From contig JANQSF010000048.1 in NCBI GenBank assembly GCA_028284155.1, forward strand, positions 1-43,414: DNA of 43,414 nucleotides, written 5' to 3'. Source of the DNA: Phycisphaeraceae bacterium. Its GTDB lineage: Bacteria; Planctomycetota; Phycisphaerae; Phycisphaerales; Phycisphaeraceae. Shown here piece by piece: positions 25,611-33,908 of the stretch; positions within the stretch are counted from its first letter, which is position 1, and each line of letters begins with the position of its first letter. The notes beneath the pieces are model-generated. The model did no database searches, was not told the origin of the DNA, and saw only the letters and a program-made list of their open reading frames with translations. The translations under genes and the position numbers were made by a program.

Positions 25611-25844
25611 TCAGCTAAGCACCCGCAGGAGCAGAGTGACCTTACGACGCGCGACGACCACCGCGGCCGACCGTTCACCGTGTTTCAGCGCGTTCATCTT
25701 GGAGCGGCTCTTCCCCTCAGGCGTTCGTGGCCCCGTGCTGTGCATCCACGGCTTCGTGCGACTGGCCGACCGGCGAAGTGAGTCCAACCCCGCCGGCGTC
25801 AGCCGGTAGGGCCTTTGAGGGTTCGGCTTGCATTGCCTCGTCAT
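25611..25844 (-). CDS. Small GPRTPEGK-motif protein of mobile elements
   Basis: A 77-residue basic protein with RPYRLTPAGLDSLRRSA followed by STGPRTPEGKSRSKMNALKH. The TGPRTPEGK...NALKHG pattern is common in small proteins of phage and integrative elements; the function is unknown to me. It overlaps the 3' 128 bases of the preceding 250-residue gene in another frame, which is a long overlap. The clear motif argues that this frame is real. The basic composition would suit nucleic-acid binding, but that is inference. Confidence 0.6.
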   Translation of the reverse strand: MTRQCKPNPQRPYRLTPAGLDSLRRSASRTKPWMHSTGPRTPEGKSRSKMNALKHGERSAAVVVARRKVTLLLRVLS

Positions 25845-26469
25845 TGATGAATCCTTGTTCGTTTGTCATGTTTTCAGTCTGTGATTCTCTAGATTCGGAG
25901 TTGTGAACGATCTGTTGGCGGGCAATATTGGCCTGTTTGATGGCGGTGAAGCTATCACCGGCGCGAGGTGGGCGGCGATACTCCGCCAAGGCGACCATCA
26001 AACGCCGGAAGGTATTGGTTGACTTGTCTGCCGCCTGATTGATGATTCGCAGCGCTTCAAGGTCCGTCTGCCGGGTTGCCAGTACTGACAGATGGGCCGT
26101 ACGGCCATGCGCCCAAAGGGCTTGCATGACCAACATCTCCTCAAGTGGGTCGCGTGGGTCCAATTGAGCGATCAACTCAGCGGCGTAGTCGATCGAACAG
26201 CCGCGTGCCAACGATCCAATTGGGTCGGTCAGGATCTTCGGGTCTGCAGCCAGTTGGTCAGCATACACTGCGCCGGCAATCATCTGGTGCAGTTTCTTGC
26301 GAGTACCACGTGAGTGTTCGGATCTCCCTTCGAGTACTTCTTGCAGCTCGTTGCACTCAACGTCTGTCAACTCTGAAGGATCCGATTGCCTCTTGCTGGT
26401 ACGCTTGGCGGCTTTCTTCTTTTTGGGTTTTGGTTTCATGATGTTGTCTGATTCCAGTGCCTTGGTCAT
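25717..26469 (-). CDS. Unknown mobile-element protein with basic N terminus
   Basis: Up to 250 residues from ATG 26469; a second ATG at 26439 opens with MKPKPKKKKAAKRTSKRQ and may be the true start. After this lysine-rich tail the protein is helical, with DPLEEMLVMQALWAHGRTAH and TFRRLMVALAEYRRPPRAG. Proteins of this layout are, as far as I can recall, found in planctomycete and proteobacterial islands next to GPRTPEGK-motif proteins, as here; the function is unknown. The last 42 residues overlap the next gene in another frame and have no recognisable feature. A cluster of inverted CGCGACAGT repeats upstream (26547-26662) suggests regulated expression. Confidence 0.65.
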   Translation of the reverse strand: MTKALESDNIMKPKPKKKKAAKRTSKRQSDPSELTDVECNELQEVLEGRSEHSRGTRKKLHQMIAGAVYADQLAADPKILTDPIGSLARGCSIDYAAELIAQLDPRDPLEEMLVMQALWAHGRTAHLSVLATRQTDLEALRIINQAADKSTNTFRRLMVALAEYRRPPRAGDSFTAIKQANIARQQIVHNSESRESQTENMTNEQGFINDEAMQAEPSKALPADAGGVGLTSPVGQSHEAVDAQHGATNA

Positions 26470-26546
26470 GGTACTGCCTCATATTGCCCTGTCACGCTCG
26501 CAGAGCCCACATACGGGCACTACTTGGTCTTCGTGCTAATCTGCCT

Positions 26547-26662
26547 ACTGTCGCGCACTGCCGCAACAGTGGACATTGCGCTTTAGTATTCCAACCGTCT
26601 CTGTGCGTACGTGGGCACCACGCGTGCGTGCAATACAAACTGTCGCGACAGTACGCGACAGT
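26547..26662 (-). promoter_or_regulatory. Operator-like cluster of ACTGTCGCG repeats
   Basis: In the 212 bases between the prim-pol gene and the 250-residue gene, ACTGTCGCG recurs as inverted half-sites: 26547-26555 with CGCAACAGT at 26562-26570 (one mismatch), the perfect palindrome ACTGTCGCGACAGT at 26639-26652, and a further ACGCGACAGT at 26653-26662. The arrangement looks like binding sites for a dimeric repressor or initiator. Confidence 0.6.
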
Positions 26663-26681
26663 AAGTCTTCTGAAGGCGACC

Positions 26682-29087
26682 CTAAAGCGATGGGGCTTCA
26701 GTGCGTCCCGGCACCTCCTTCAGGCCGATGCCCTGATAGAAGGGCACCAATCCTGTTCCGCGCCGCCGCTGGACGCCCGGCACTGCGGCAGACAGATCGC
26801 GCCCCAACGTCGCCTTTGTCTTGATCATGCTGTAGCCTTCCTGCTCGCACCAGCCCTTCCACGCCTCGTACAGCTCATCGACCCATACGCGCTTGCCCGG
26901 CCCGATCTCACACCGTTCACGGACGAACGCGTTGACCGGGCTGGACAGGTCCTCGATCTCCCGCACGGCGTCGTCTACGCTGGAGGGCTGCACAAAGTAT
27001 CCACGCTTGCGCAGACGTTGCCAGCCCTCGATCGCCCAGTTGAGGATGCCGGGCAACTCCGTGAGCAGCTTCGTCGTCAGCGCCTTGTCCTCGCGGCCGT
27101 AGAAACTCTCGGTCAGCCTTAAGATCATGAATCGACCGGCCAGAGCACCGGAGGCGTCACTCAAACGTGGTAGCTCGTTCGACAGGAACAGGAAGCGCGT
27201 CGGCAGCTTCATCGTGATCGACGTCATGTGCTTGCGGTCAACAGTGAGCGCGTCTTCACCGCTGACGCAGAGCAAACGCTCGACCACCGTGCGAATACAG
27301 TCACCACTGAACCGGGCGTCCGAAACGACGGCCAGTGACTTTCCGATGAGCGGTTGCAGGCCAAAGTTACCTGCAAGGCTGGTGGTGGTCGGCCCACACA
27401 TGTTGCCGACCCCAACGAGATGAGTCAGCACGCGGCCGATCGTGCCCTTGCCGCTGCGCTTGGGCCCGACCAGCAGAAGCATTTTCTGCTGGGAGGTATC
27501 GCCTGTCAGACAGTAGCCGAACCAGTCCTGAAGCAAATCCCACGATTCCATGTCGTCGTCGAGCAGCGTCTGCAGGAACTCGATCCACTGCACGGGCACG
27601 CCGGCGTCGGGATCGTGGTCGAAATCAAGCGCGTTAAATGTAAAGTATTGCGGTGTCGGCGGCATCGTCCCCATCGACGGCAGGTGCAGGTTTGAGGACT
27701 TGCAGGGCAGGACGTCAACAGCCGCAGGGCGGCCCGACGCATCGGCCAGCCATGATGGTGACTCGGTCGCGGCCGGCAGGTGCGTGCGGGCCTTGATGGA
27801 ATCGAGCGCGGCGTTGAATGTGGTGGGGTTGGCCGGGAAATCCTCCGGCACCCACCCGAGCTTCTTGTCGTAAACCATGCGCACCGCGTCGTCCATCCAC
27901 CGCAAGAGTTGATGACGCATCCCGTCGTCTTCAATCTCGACGTAACGGTTGTCCCGCCAGGCGACCAGTGTACCGGCGTAGCAGTAAAGCGTGCGCCCAT
28001 CCGCGTGTAGGTAATAGCGCTCGATAAACGACTCCGTCGTCGGCAGTGTTCGCTTGGTCGACAGGATGAGACGTCCCGTCCTCGGTTCGATCGTACCTGG
28101 GACGGGCTCGCCATTGAGCAGATGGCTGGGGGCCGGCCTGTCGCGTGACTCGCGTTTGTCGGACGTTTGCGTCCTCGGCCTGTACTGCTTCGTAACCTTG
28201 GCTAGCGCCTTGTTGATTGTCAACTGACCGTAGGTCTGTTTGCCGTGGCGCTCGTCCCACTTGTCGCGCATCAGCCCCGACCCGCGGAACATGCGGTCGA
28301 TCTGGTCGGCGTCCTTCGTGTAGTAGGCGAGCGTGAAGACGGCCGACGAGTCAGCTTCACTCCTTGAATTGAAGTGGGCCTGCCAATCGCCCGCCCATAG
28401 CTGCTTGAATCTCTCGCCGCGTCCATTGGATTGCGTGGTTGCAAGGTGGATGATTTCGGCGTCATCGAGATGACCGTTGTCGGATGGTGATGAAGCGGCG
28501 ACGGGTTTGGCCGGCTCCTCGGTTTGGCCGAACACCTCGACGTAAAGTGCATTGAGCTGGACTTGGCGCGATTCGATGCTCGCCGGAGCAATCTTGCAAA
28601 TCTTGCCCGTGACCGTGAAGAATCGGCCGCGGTCGTAAATCTCAACTTCCCCATCCTTGTATCGGCGCCTGCAGCGTTCGCCCGGCTTCTCGGCGATGAT
28701 GAAGATCTTCACCCCCGTCCCGGACGGGCTGATTTCGGCGTAACTGGCCAGGTCGGAGACGATCCGCTTCGCCCACGGCTTGAGCTGGCCGCTGGCCGCA
28801 TCAATGCACTGATCAAGATCGATGCCGGTGTACGGGTCGTCCGCCGCGAACATGAAGCCCACGCCAGCGAGCTGGTCATTGTGCCGGGCGGCATTGATCG
28901 CATCTTCAAACGAGGTCCATGTACCTGGTGCATTCGACCTGGCCAACTTCCCGTTGCGCGGATTGACAGGACACTTGCTCGCCTTGCCGTCTCGCTCGAC
29001 GTACTTCCAACAGACCCACTGCGACCGCTGCTTGAGGCAGTCGGGCGTGTTAGCGACGATCGCCTCGTAGTCCGACACTGCGCTCAT
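26682..29087 (-). CDS. Primase-polymerase / SF3 helicase, replication protein of the element
   Basis: An 801-residue protein. Residues 1-about 185 look like a prim-pol domain: YTGIDLDQC (metal-binding Asp pair), SPSGTGVKIF and EIYDRGRFFTVTG. Residues about 205-300 match the helix-bundle domain of NrS-1-type phage polymerases (FKQLWAGDW, RMFRGSGLMRDKWDE). The C-terminal half is a superfamily 3 helicase with Walker A GPKRSGKGT (541-549), as in D5-like phage and plasmid primases. It would prime and unwind the element's DNA. ATG 29087 overlaps the stop of a small upstream gene (ATGA). Its presence shows that the island can probably replicate when excised. Confidence 0.9.
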   Translation of the reverse strand: MSAVSDYEAIVANTPDCLKQRSQWVCWKYVERDGKASKCPVNPRNGKLARSNAPGTWTSFEDAINAARHNDQLAGVGFMFAADDPYTGIDLDQCIDAASGQLKPWAKRIVSDLASYAEISPSGTGVKIFIIAEKPGERCRRRYKDGEVEIYDRGRFFTVTGKICKIAPASIESRQVQLNALYVEVFGQTEEPAKPVAASSPSDNGHLDDAEIIHLATTQSNGRGERFKQLWAGDWQAHFNSRSEADSSAVFTLAYYTKDADQIDRMFRGSGLMRDKWDERHGKQTYGQLTINKALAKVTKQYRPRTQTSDKRESRDRPAPSHLLNGEPVPGTIEPRTGRLILSTKRTLPTTESFIERYYLHADGRTLYCYAGTLVAWRDNRYVEIEDDGMRHQLLRWMDDAVRMVYDKKLGWVPEDFPANPTTFNAALDSIKARTHLPAATESPSWLADASGRPAAVDVLPCKSSNLHLPSMGTMPPTPQYFTFNALDFDHDPDAGVPVQWIEFLQTLLDDDMESWDLLQDWFGYCLTGDTSQQKMLLLVGPKRSGKGTIGRVLTHLVGVGNMCGPTTTSLAGNFGLQPLIGKSLAVVSDARFSGDCIRTVVERLLCVSGEDALTVDRKHMTSITMKLPTRFLFLSNELPRLSDASGALAGRFMILRLTESFYGREDKALTTKLLTELPGILNWAIEGWQRLRKRGYFVQPSSVDDAVREIEDLSSPVNAFVRERCEIGPGKRVWVDELYEAWKGWCEQEGYSMIKTKATLGRDLSAAVPGVQRRRGTGLVPFYQGIGLKEVPGRTEAPSL

Positions 29088-29278
29088 TGGGACCCCTCCC
29101 GGGCCGCATCAAGCGGTGTGGCTCCGCCGCAGCGCAGCATCGCGCCAATCAGTCCCCCCCTGCCGGTGCGAAGGGGTTTCGCTACACATGTCCCCTGTGT
29201 CCAGTCCCAGGGCAAATCGATTAGGAGCTCAGTCCGCTCTGAAACTGTCAGTTCGAAATGGTCATGTTCAGCTTGCAT
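29084..29278 (-). CDS. Small unknown protein coupled to the prim-pol gene
   Basis: A possible 64-residue protein from ATG 29278 (MQAEHDHFELTVSERTELLI); its TGA overlaps the prim-pol ATG by 4 bases. The frame is open up to 29449, but that part overlaps the next gene upstream. No domain is recognised. The coupling and the acidic, hydrophobic-patterned start make it plausible, but a chance frame is not excluded. Confidence 0.45.
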   Translation of the reverse strand: MQAEHDHFELTVSERTELLIDLPWDWTQGTCVAKPLRTGRGGLIGAMLRCGGATPLDAAREGSQ

Positions 29279-29399
29279 CCGTGTCCCGTCGGTTAGGCTG
29301 GTTCGAACAAGATCACTCCGGCCACAGGGATCACAATTGAAAAAGCTGGCAGCAGTCCATCGCAGGCTTCCGAGAACAGCATGACGACACGAGCCCGAT

Positions 29400-29948
29400 T
29401 CAAAACGGGATGGGCTCGTCGGACAGGTCGACCCGGTTCGCGCCGGCATCGTCGGCGGGAGTGTTCAAGAGCCTGTTGAAATAGACGTTTTCGTACTCAC
29501 CTTTGGTGCGCTTCGTCACGTCGACCGTCAGGTCGAGCAGCGAGTTCAGGCGATTAGGCAGGTCGCTGAGTTTCTCCAGCTTCAGCCCCAGCGTCTGCAG
29601 ATCGGCCTTCACGAACGCGAGCGACGACTGTGTGACCACAGAGTTTTTGAAGATGTGCCGGCCGGCGTACTGGCCGGAGATGATCACGGTGTCCCACTTG
29701 ATCATGGGGTCGTTCTTCCGGCTGCGGTCGAGCTTCACCGTGTGCACGCGAACCTGGTACCTGCCGTCGGGCACCTCGTCGAAGGCCGACACTTCGGCTT
29801 CGGCGTAGGCGTCATCGAAGACCGACAGGTCGCTCGGCTGGGGAGCCGTCGGCGAGAAATCGTCGTCGCGGTCGGGTGTGCCGGCCGATCCGGTGCTGTC
29901 GGTTGCGGTGTGATCGCGGTCGTTCTTTGAGTCGTTGGTCATGGTCAT
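29400..29948 (-). CDS. DUF669-like phage recombination/ssDNA-binding protein
   Basis: About 182 residues from ATG 29948; a longer frame to 29993 overlaps the ATPase gene and is less likely. An acidic low-complexity N terminus precedes a beta-rich domain (VPDGRYQVRVHTVKLDRSR, then KNDPMIKWDTVIISGQYAG and ending in YENVYFNRLL), the layout of DUF669 phage proteins. In many phages this family lies next to a Sak4-type or other recombination ATPase and is thought to bind single-stranded DNA. The same order is seen here (ATPase 14 bases upstream, primase downstream). Confidence 0.7.
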   Translation of the reverse strand: MTMTNDSKNDRDHTATDSTGSAGTPDRDDDFSPTAPQPSDLSVFDDAYAEAEVSAFDEVPDGRYQVRVHTVKLDRSRKNDPMIKWDTVIISGQYAGRHIFKNSVVTQSSLAFVKADLQTLGLKLEKLSDLPNRLNSLLDLTVDVTKRTKGEYENVYFNRLLNTPADDAGANRVDLSDEPIPF

Positions 29949-29961
29949 CTGCTGGGGACTT

Positions 29962-30687
29962 TCACTTGGATGGCTTGGACGAAGGAGAAGCAAACGCCTT
30001 GGCGAAGGCGTTGAAACTCAACGGCAGCAACTCGGGGAGGCGGCCGGTGCGATCCCCGGCCTCATACGTGGGATGCGGCTTGGTGCGGATAACCCGCTCG
30101 ACGACCGTATCGCCGTCGTCGTCCTTGCGAGGTACGGCGTCGCAGTAAAGGATCATGTCCACCAGGCCGAGCACGACGTACCGTGCCCGATCGGGCAGGC
30201 TGGGCTGCGTTTTCATGTCATCGCCCGTGCGCGTCTCAATGGTCTTGTCCACGGCGTGGCTGATTAGCACGAGGCCGTAGGGTAGACTCGCCAACCGCGT
30301 GAGGACGCGGTGCCACTCGTTCTTCACGAGCGCCCACCCCTTGCCATGAGAGAGATCGCCTTCGTATTCAATGTTGTGTTTGCCACAGATGAACTCGGAG
30401 CAGTACTTGAAAGCGTTGTCTGCCGTGTCGATCACGATCGCCTCGAATTCATGACGTCCGGCGGCAACGAGTTGACACGCGGCCAGGAAATCCGGCCACG
30501 TGTAAGTCGGTATCTTGAAAACCTCCAGCTCATTGAGGCCCGGCTCACACTCGAAGAACAGCGCGTTGGGAAACTTGCTGGCGAAGGTGCTCTTTCCGAT
30601 CTTCGGTGGGCCGTAGATCAGCGTGGTCTTGGTCGAGAGATCGGCCGACGGCTTGCTGCGTTTCGTAGGCAAAGTCAATTCCATCAT
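29962..30687 (-). CDS. Sak4-like/AAA_24 phage recombination ATPase
   Basis: A 241-residue RecA-like ATPase with Walker A IYGPPKIGKST (24-34) and Walker B-like AIVIDTAD, and the short length typical of Sak4/AAA_24 proteins of phages. It would promote single-strand annealing or strand exchange, working with the DUF669-like protein encoded just downstream. A tandem ATG (codons 1 and 2) opens the gene. The neighbours are all replication or excision genes of the element. Confidence 0.85.
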   Translation of the reverse strand: MMELTLPTKRSKPSADLSTKTTLIYGPPKIGKSTFASKFPNALFFECEPGLNELEVFKIPTYTWPDFLAACQLVAAGRHEFEAIVIDTADNAFKYCSEFICGKHNIEYEGDLSHGKGWALVKNEWHRVLTRLASLPYGLVLISHAVDKTIETRTGDDMKTQPSLPDRARYVVLGLVDMILYCDAVPRKDDDGDTVVERVIRTKPHPTYEAGDRTGRLPELLPLSFNAFAKAFASPSSKPSK

Positions 30688-30781
30688 GGTGTCCTAGCTA
30701 GGTCACTCACCAGCACCCAATCTGACATTGAGTAGATGCGCCTTTTTGATGGCCTTGCGGGGTAGTGCTCTCTGGCCTCAA

Positions 30782-31096
30782 TCACTCGATTCCATCCGCC
30801 GCGAGTTCGTGCTCCGCGATGGCGGCGCGACGAGGTTCGAATTCGGCTGCTCCCTGATGAGCGGGACTTGTTTGCTCGGTTGAAGCCTCGATGTCTGCTC
30901 TGGTAATGGCGTCGAAGAAGCGATCCATCGCTTCGAAGGACGTGTAGCAGCGTCGGCCCTGGCGCTCATACTCGAGGCGAATCCCGCGGAAACCATGCCG
31001 CGCCCAGCGGCCAAGCGCGGCGGGGTGCGGACGCCCCGGCAGTGATCGGGCCGCTTCGGCAAAACTGACTCGGGTCTCACCTGGCGGGAGTCTCAA
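30782..31096 (-). CDS. DUF1580-like small protein, probably excisionase-type
   Basis: A 104-residue protein starting with TTG at 31096, which overlaps the upstream stop (TTGA); there is no ATG that would keep the conserved part. VSFAEAARSLPGR followed by ALGRWARHGFRGIRLEYERQ and a RCYTSFEAMDRFF pattern resembles DUF1580, a planctomycete family with a MerR/excisionase-like helix-turn-helix (RW..G..G.RLE, then YTS.EA..RF). It probably binds DNA at the element ends or controls its genes. Forms an overlapping pair with another HTH protein. Confidence 0.7.
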   Translation of the reverse strand: MRLPPGETRVSFAEAARSLPGRPHPAALGRWARHGFRGIRLEYERQGRRCYTSFEAMDRFFDAITRADIEASTEQTSPAHQGAAEFEPRRAAIAEHELAADGIE

Positions 31097-31395
31097 ATGT
31101 CTCCCTCCGGCTCATAGATGATTTCGGCGCCGCCAGCACGTTTGAGCAACGCCTGTTCGACCGCGTCTTGATTGAAAAACCGCCGTTGGCCTGCGAGAAG
31201 CGAAGGGATACGGCCGGCGGCGGCCTCCTTTTGCAGCCAGCGCCTGGAAAGCCTCAAACGATTGGCCAGTTCATCGATCGTCAATAGCCGTGAATACTCG
31301 TGTTGCATCGAGGCATACTTACCTCGATCGCAAAAGAAGCAATCTTCGGACGGTGGATTCGAGCCGGTTTGGCAATCGTGCTCGCCATTGGCCAT
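31093..31395 (-). CDS. Helix-turn-helix excisionase-like protein
   Basis: A 100-residue protein; the region LLTIDELANRLRLSRRWLQK with RIPSLLAGQRRFFNQDAVEQ is a typical excisionase/MerR-like helix-turn-helix with a wing. The N terminus holds CFFCDRG. ATG 31395 lies inside a run of three 11-base repeats, each with its own ATG, so the exact start depends on the repeat number. It may be the recombination directionality factor for the integrase or a regulator of the module. Ends overlapping the DUF1580-like gene. Confidence 0.8.
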   Translation of the reverse strand: MANGEHDCQTGSNPPSEDCFFCDRGKYASMQHEYSRLLTIDELANRLRLSRRWLQKEAAAGRIPSLLAGQRRFFNQDAVEQALLKRAGGAEIIYEPEGDI

Positions 31396-31418
31396 TAAAT
31401 GGCCATTAAATGGCCATT
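31389..31418 (-). repeat. Three tandem 11-bp repeats over the excisionase start codon
   Basis: Plus-strand tggccattaaa is repeated at 31389, 31400 and (as tggccatt) 31411. The second and third copies are flanked so as to give the palindrome AATGGCCATT; each copy carries an ATG on the coding strand. Spacing is about one DNA turn. It may be an autoregulatory operator; a change of copy number would also shift the start codon frame. Confidence 0.65.
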
Positions 31419-31439
31419 CATCTCTCCAGTATCGCTACG

Positions 31440-32423
31440 TCAATCATCGAGCAATTCTCTCCATGCGGATGCGATTGCTTCGTTGTCATGGAAAGTGCCT
31501 TCTTCCAAGGCAGTGATTAGTTTTCGAAGATCGCGTCGCGAGTAAGTGTGCTGCTGTCCTACGCCACCTCGACTCGGCGGTTTTAATTCAGCCGCTACTC
31601 GAATACGGGTAAAAGTTCTGGGGGCGAATTTGGGCCGTACTGTACGGGCTTGCATCACGAGGGTCTTCTTTGTCCAACCGTCCGGCTGAGGTGCTGGTTT
31701 TCTTCTCTTTTTGCTCGCGGAGCCACCGATCGCGGCGCGACGCGCATGCTCCTCTCCAAGCCATTCAACCAGAGTTCGAAGTGCGGACACATAGAGATCA
31801 GCAACCATGCGCGCTGCCGAAAACGATTGCTTGTCGATTTCAATCGTAAGAAACGTTTGAAACGCCGTGGGTAACATCTTGCTCCAATAACTCCCTCTGC
31901 CCAGGAGTTCATTGTCATATGTGTGCTCGGTTGTACTGAAGTGCCACTTAATTGGAGCTTCAATTCTAACCCTGTCGGGGTAGGAATACACAAGCCAAAA
32001 TTCGATCAAGTGGTCAATGAAAAGGGCGGCGCCCAAATCTGGCAAGGTTCGGTAGCGTCCTGCAGGTATAGCGGCCTCACGTGCAGTGCGGAGAATGGAT
32101 GATACCTCAGACTTGACCCACTCGAGGTCTGGCCCTCCCTCAGGTGCATGCCAGGGGATGTCGTTAACTGACAGCTCACTGGACTCGAAAAGCGATACAG
32201 CGATATACCCTGCCTCGACGACCTTCCTTTGCAATTCAAACCACTGTTGCGCGGTCGATGGTTGCGAATCCCAGATTGCATCGATCCTGGTTTCGATGCG
32301 CTGGAGTTCGCGACGACCGGCTTCAAGGGAAACCGCCACGGGAGGCCTCTTTGACAGGTAAAGGTTGCAGCGCCTCAAGCCGAGGTACAAGCGTTCGGCT
32401 CTACCCTCAAGATAACGAGTCAT
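31440..32423 (-). CDS. Unknown 327-residue element protein
   Basis: I do not recognise this protein. It is soluble-looking, with a helical N-terminal half, several Trp and Tyr residues (FIDHLIEFWLVYSYPDRVR), and a central ALRTLVEWLGEEHARRAA helix. This is followed by a basic linker (ASKKRRKPAPQPDGWTKKT) and a C-terminal segment (YSRRDLRKLITALEEGTF). The basic linker would suit DNA binding. The gene lies between the excisionase-like gene and integrase, where regulators or cargo genes are frequent; codon use and strand match the rest of the element. Start ATG 32423 was chosen as the first in the frame. Confidence 0.65.
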   Translation of the reverse strand: MTRYLEGRAERLYLGLRRCNLYLSKRPPVAVSLEAGRRELQRIETRIDAIWDSQPSTAQQWFELQRKVVEAGYIAVSLFESSELSVNDIPWHAPEGGPDLEWVKSEVSSILRTAREAAIPAGRYRTLPDLGAALFIDHLIEFWLVYSYPDRVRIEAPIKWHFSTTEHTYDNELLGRGSYWSKMLPTAFQTFLTIEIDKQSFSAARMVADLYVSALRTLVEWLGEEHARRAAIGGSASKKRRKPAPQPDGWTKKTLVMQARTVRPKFAPRTFTRIRVAAELKPPSRGGVGQQHTYSRRDLRKLITALEEGTFHDNEAIASAWRELLDD

Positions 32424-32630
32424 GTGGTTTATGACCAGCTATTCGCCTTCCGTCTATGCCGACGTTGTTCGTATCGTTTCTGGCACTGCAACTCACGCTC
32501 CCCTCCGTGGGTTCACTCCCTGATTCGAGATTACAGCTTCCGGCGAGGAAAACGAGGTCGTGTGTCATGATTGCCCGCTTGATCCCGGCGACGCGTTGGT
32601 CGGCTCGTTGTCGCTCAACCAAGCAGAGTG

Positions 32631-33782
32631 CTATCCGAATCGAAGAATCGCCTGAGCGGCTTTGCGCTCGTCGGCCTCCGCGTAGATCTCGGTGGTCCGG
32701 ATGTTGGAGTGTCCCAAGACTTTGCTGGTCACTTCGACACCGAACTGTGCGCGAAGATAGGTCGCCGCGTTGTGGCGGAGCCGCCCGGGCGACCAGGTCG
32801 AGACGCCGGCCTTATCGCAGGCGCGGCGGACGTGACGCCCGTAGCTGCTGGGCGTGTAGTGCTCGTTCATCGAGCGATCTGTCTTCTTCGCATTCACCTG
32901 TTGATTTGGCCGCCGGCTCCCCGAGGCACCCCGCCGTTTCCCCTCGAGGTTGGAATCACGCGGATCAAACAGGTAGGCCGAGGTGGAGCGTTTCTCAGCG
33001 ATGAAATAGCGCAGGATCCGCTTCGCCTTGGGGCCGAAGAGGATGACGCGGCGCTTGCCGTGGTGGGCGGTCTTGTGGTCGGCGAGGTTGAGGCTCCAGA
33101 CCGCCCCACTCATGTCGATGTCCATCGCGCGGAGTTTGAGCAACTCGCCTGGGCGGGCCCCGGTCAGCAGCTGCAGCAGGACCAACCCTCGGACCGGCTT
33201 GTTCATCTGGTGGATCGCCGGCCACAGGTCGTCGCTTGGGACGGGCTTGACCGGATCGGTCTCACGCGCCTCCCCCTTTCGAAGGGCGCGCAGCATCGCC
33301 AGCCGGTTCGCCGTCTCGGCCGGGATGAGTTCTTCCGCCACCGACCAGTTGAACGCGGACCGGATCCGGCTGATCTGCCTGTTGATGTGCTGGCGCGACC
33401 ACCCGGCATGGACCATGAGCGCCCGAACGTCACGTAGCTTCCGGGGCCCGTATTCCGCGGCGGGCGTCCGGCCGTGCGCCCGGACCAGGACGCTGAGCGC
33501 TGACTTGATGGACGCCACCTCGCCCTTGCTGCCGGCGTACCGGCGCTTCGCCCATCGCCAGTAGTCACGGACCAGCTCGACAACACTGACGGGGCCGAGC
33601 TGCGGCTGGGCGGCGGGCACGTCGCGGCCGTGGGCGAGCCACTCGCCAATGACCTCGTGATAACGCTGAGCCGTTTCAGGATGACCCCATGGGCCGAGGT
33701 AGATGACCCGGCCGTTCAGCTTCACATAGCCCTGGCCCTTGTGCTGGCAGAGCTTGGGGAGGCGGTATTTGAGGGTGGGCAT
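32631..33782 (-). CDS. Tyrosine recombinase/integrase
   Basis: About 383 residues from ATG 33782 (MPTLKYRLPKLCQHKGQGYV), the usual beginning of planctomycete integrases; the frame is open to 33836. An N-terminal Arm-type region (YVKLNGRVIYLGPWG), a core-binding domain, and the catalytic domain follow. The first catalytic Arg lies in ARPGELLKL, then SPGRLRHNAATYL (His/Arg box), LGHSNIRTTEIYAEAD with the second His and the Tyr nucleophile. All catalytic residues seem present. It lies next to the 3' end of tRNA-Val, its likely attachment site, and would insert and excise the element. Confidence 0.92.
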   Translation of the reverse strand: MPTLKYRLPKLCQHKGQGYVKLNGRVIYLGPWGHPETAQRYHEVIGEWLAHGRDVPAAQPQLGPVSVVELVRDYWRWAKRRYAGSKGEVASIKSALSVLVRAHGRTPAAEYGPRKLRDVRALMVHAGWSRQHINRQISRIRSAFNWSVAEELIPAETANRLAMLRALRKGEARETDPVKPVPSDDLWPAIHQMNKPVRGLVLLQLLTGARPGELLKLRAMDIDMSGAVWSLNLADHKTAHHGKRRVILFGPKAKRILRYFIAEKRSTSAYLFDPRDSNLEGKRRGASGSRRPNQQVNAKKTDRSMNEHYTPSSYGRHVRRACDKAGVSTWSPGRLRHNAATYLRAQFGVEVTSKVLGHSNIRTTEIYAEADERKAAQAILRFG

Positions 33783-33908
33783 GGCGGCGACTCCGTCGAG
33801 GATTTCGCCAAAGGTGGGTAACCCCATCTTTGGCAAAGGTCCCTCTCGGCCGCGCCACGTGTCGTGGGTAGTCGCTAACTGTGCGACTCAGCGAGAGATG
33901 TGTGCGAA

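Larger units (their letters stand above)
3714..33908 (-). mobile_element. Predicted integrative element at tRNA-Val carrying a defence island; left end unresolved
   Basis: All genes from 3714 to 33782 lie on the minus strand. They start with a tyrosine integrase whose gene begins about 130 bases from the 3' end of tRNA-Val(CAC), the usual arrangement for elements inserted into the 3' part of a tRNA gene. Excisionase-like HTH proteins, a Sak4-like ATPase, a DUF669-like protein and a prim-pol helicase form the mobile core. No capsid, portal, terminase or conjugation genes are seen, so it resembles a satellite or genomic island. I found no second copy of the tRNA 3' end in this window, so the left limit is a guess and may lie beyond the edge. 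Confidence 0.5.

Noticed and set aside
31389..31418. CRISPR-like array
   Set aside because: The 11-base units are directly adjacent without spacers; no CRISPR array or cas gene is seen anywhere in the window.
32424..32630. 71-residue minus-strand frame between integrase and the 327-residue gene
   Set aside because: It has no motif or clear ribosome site and fills a 207-base gap; coding is possible but not supported.
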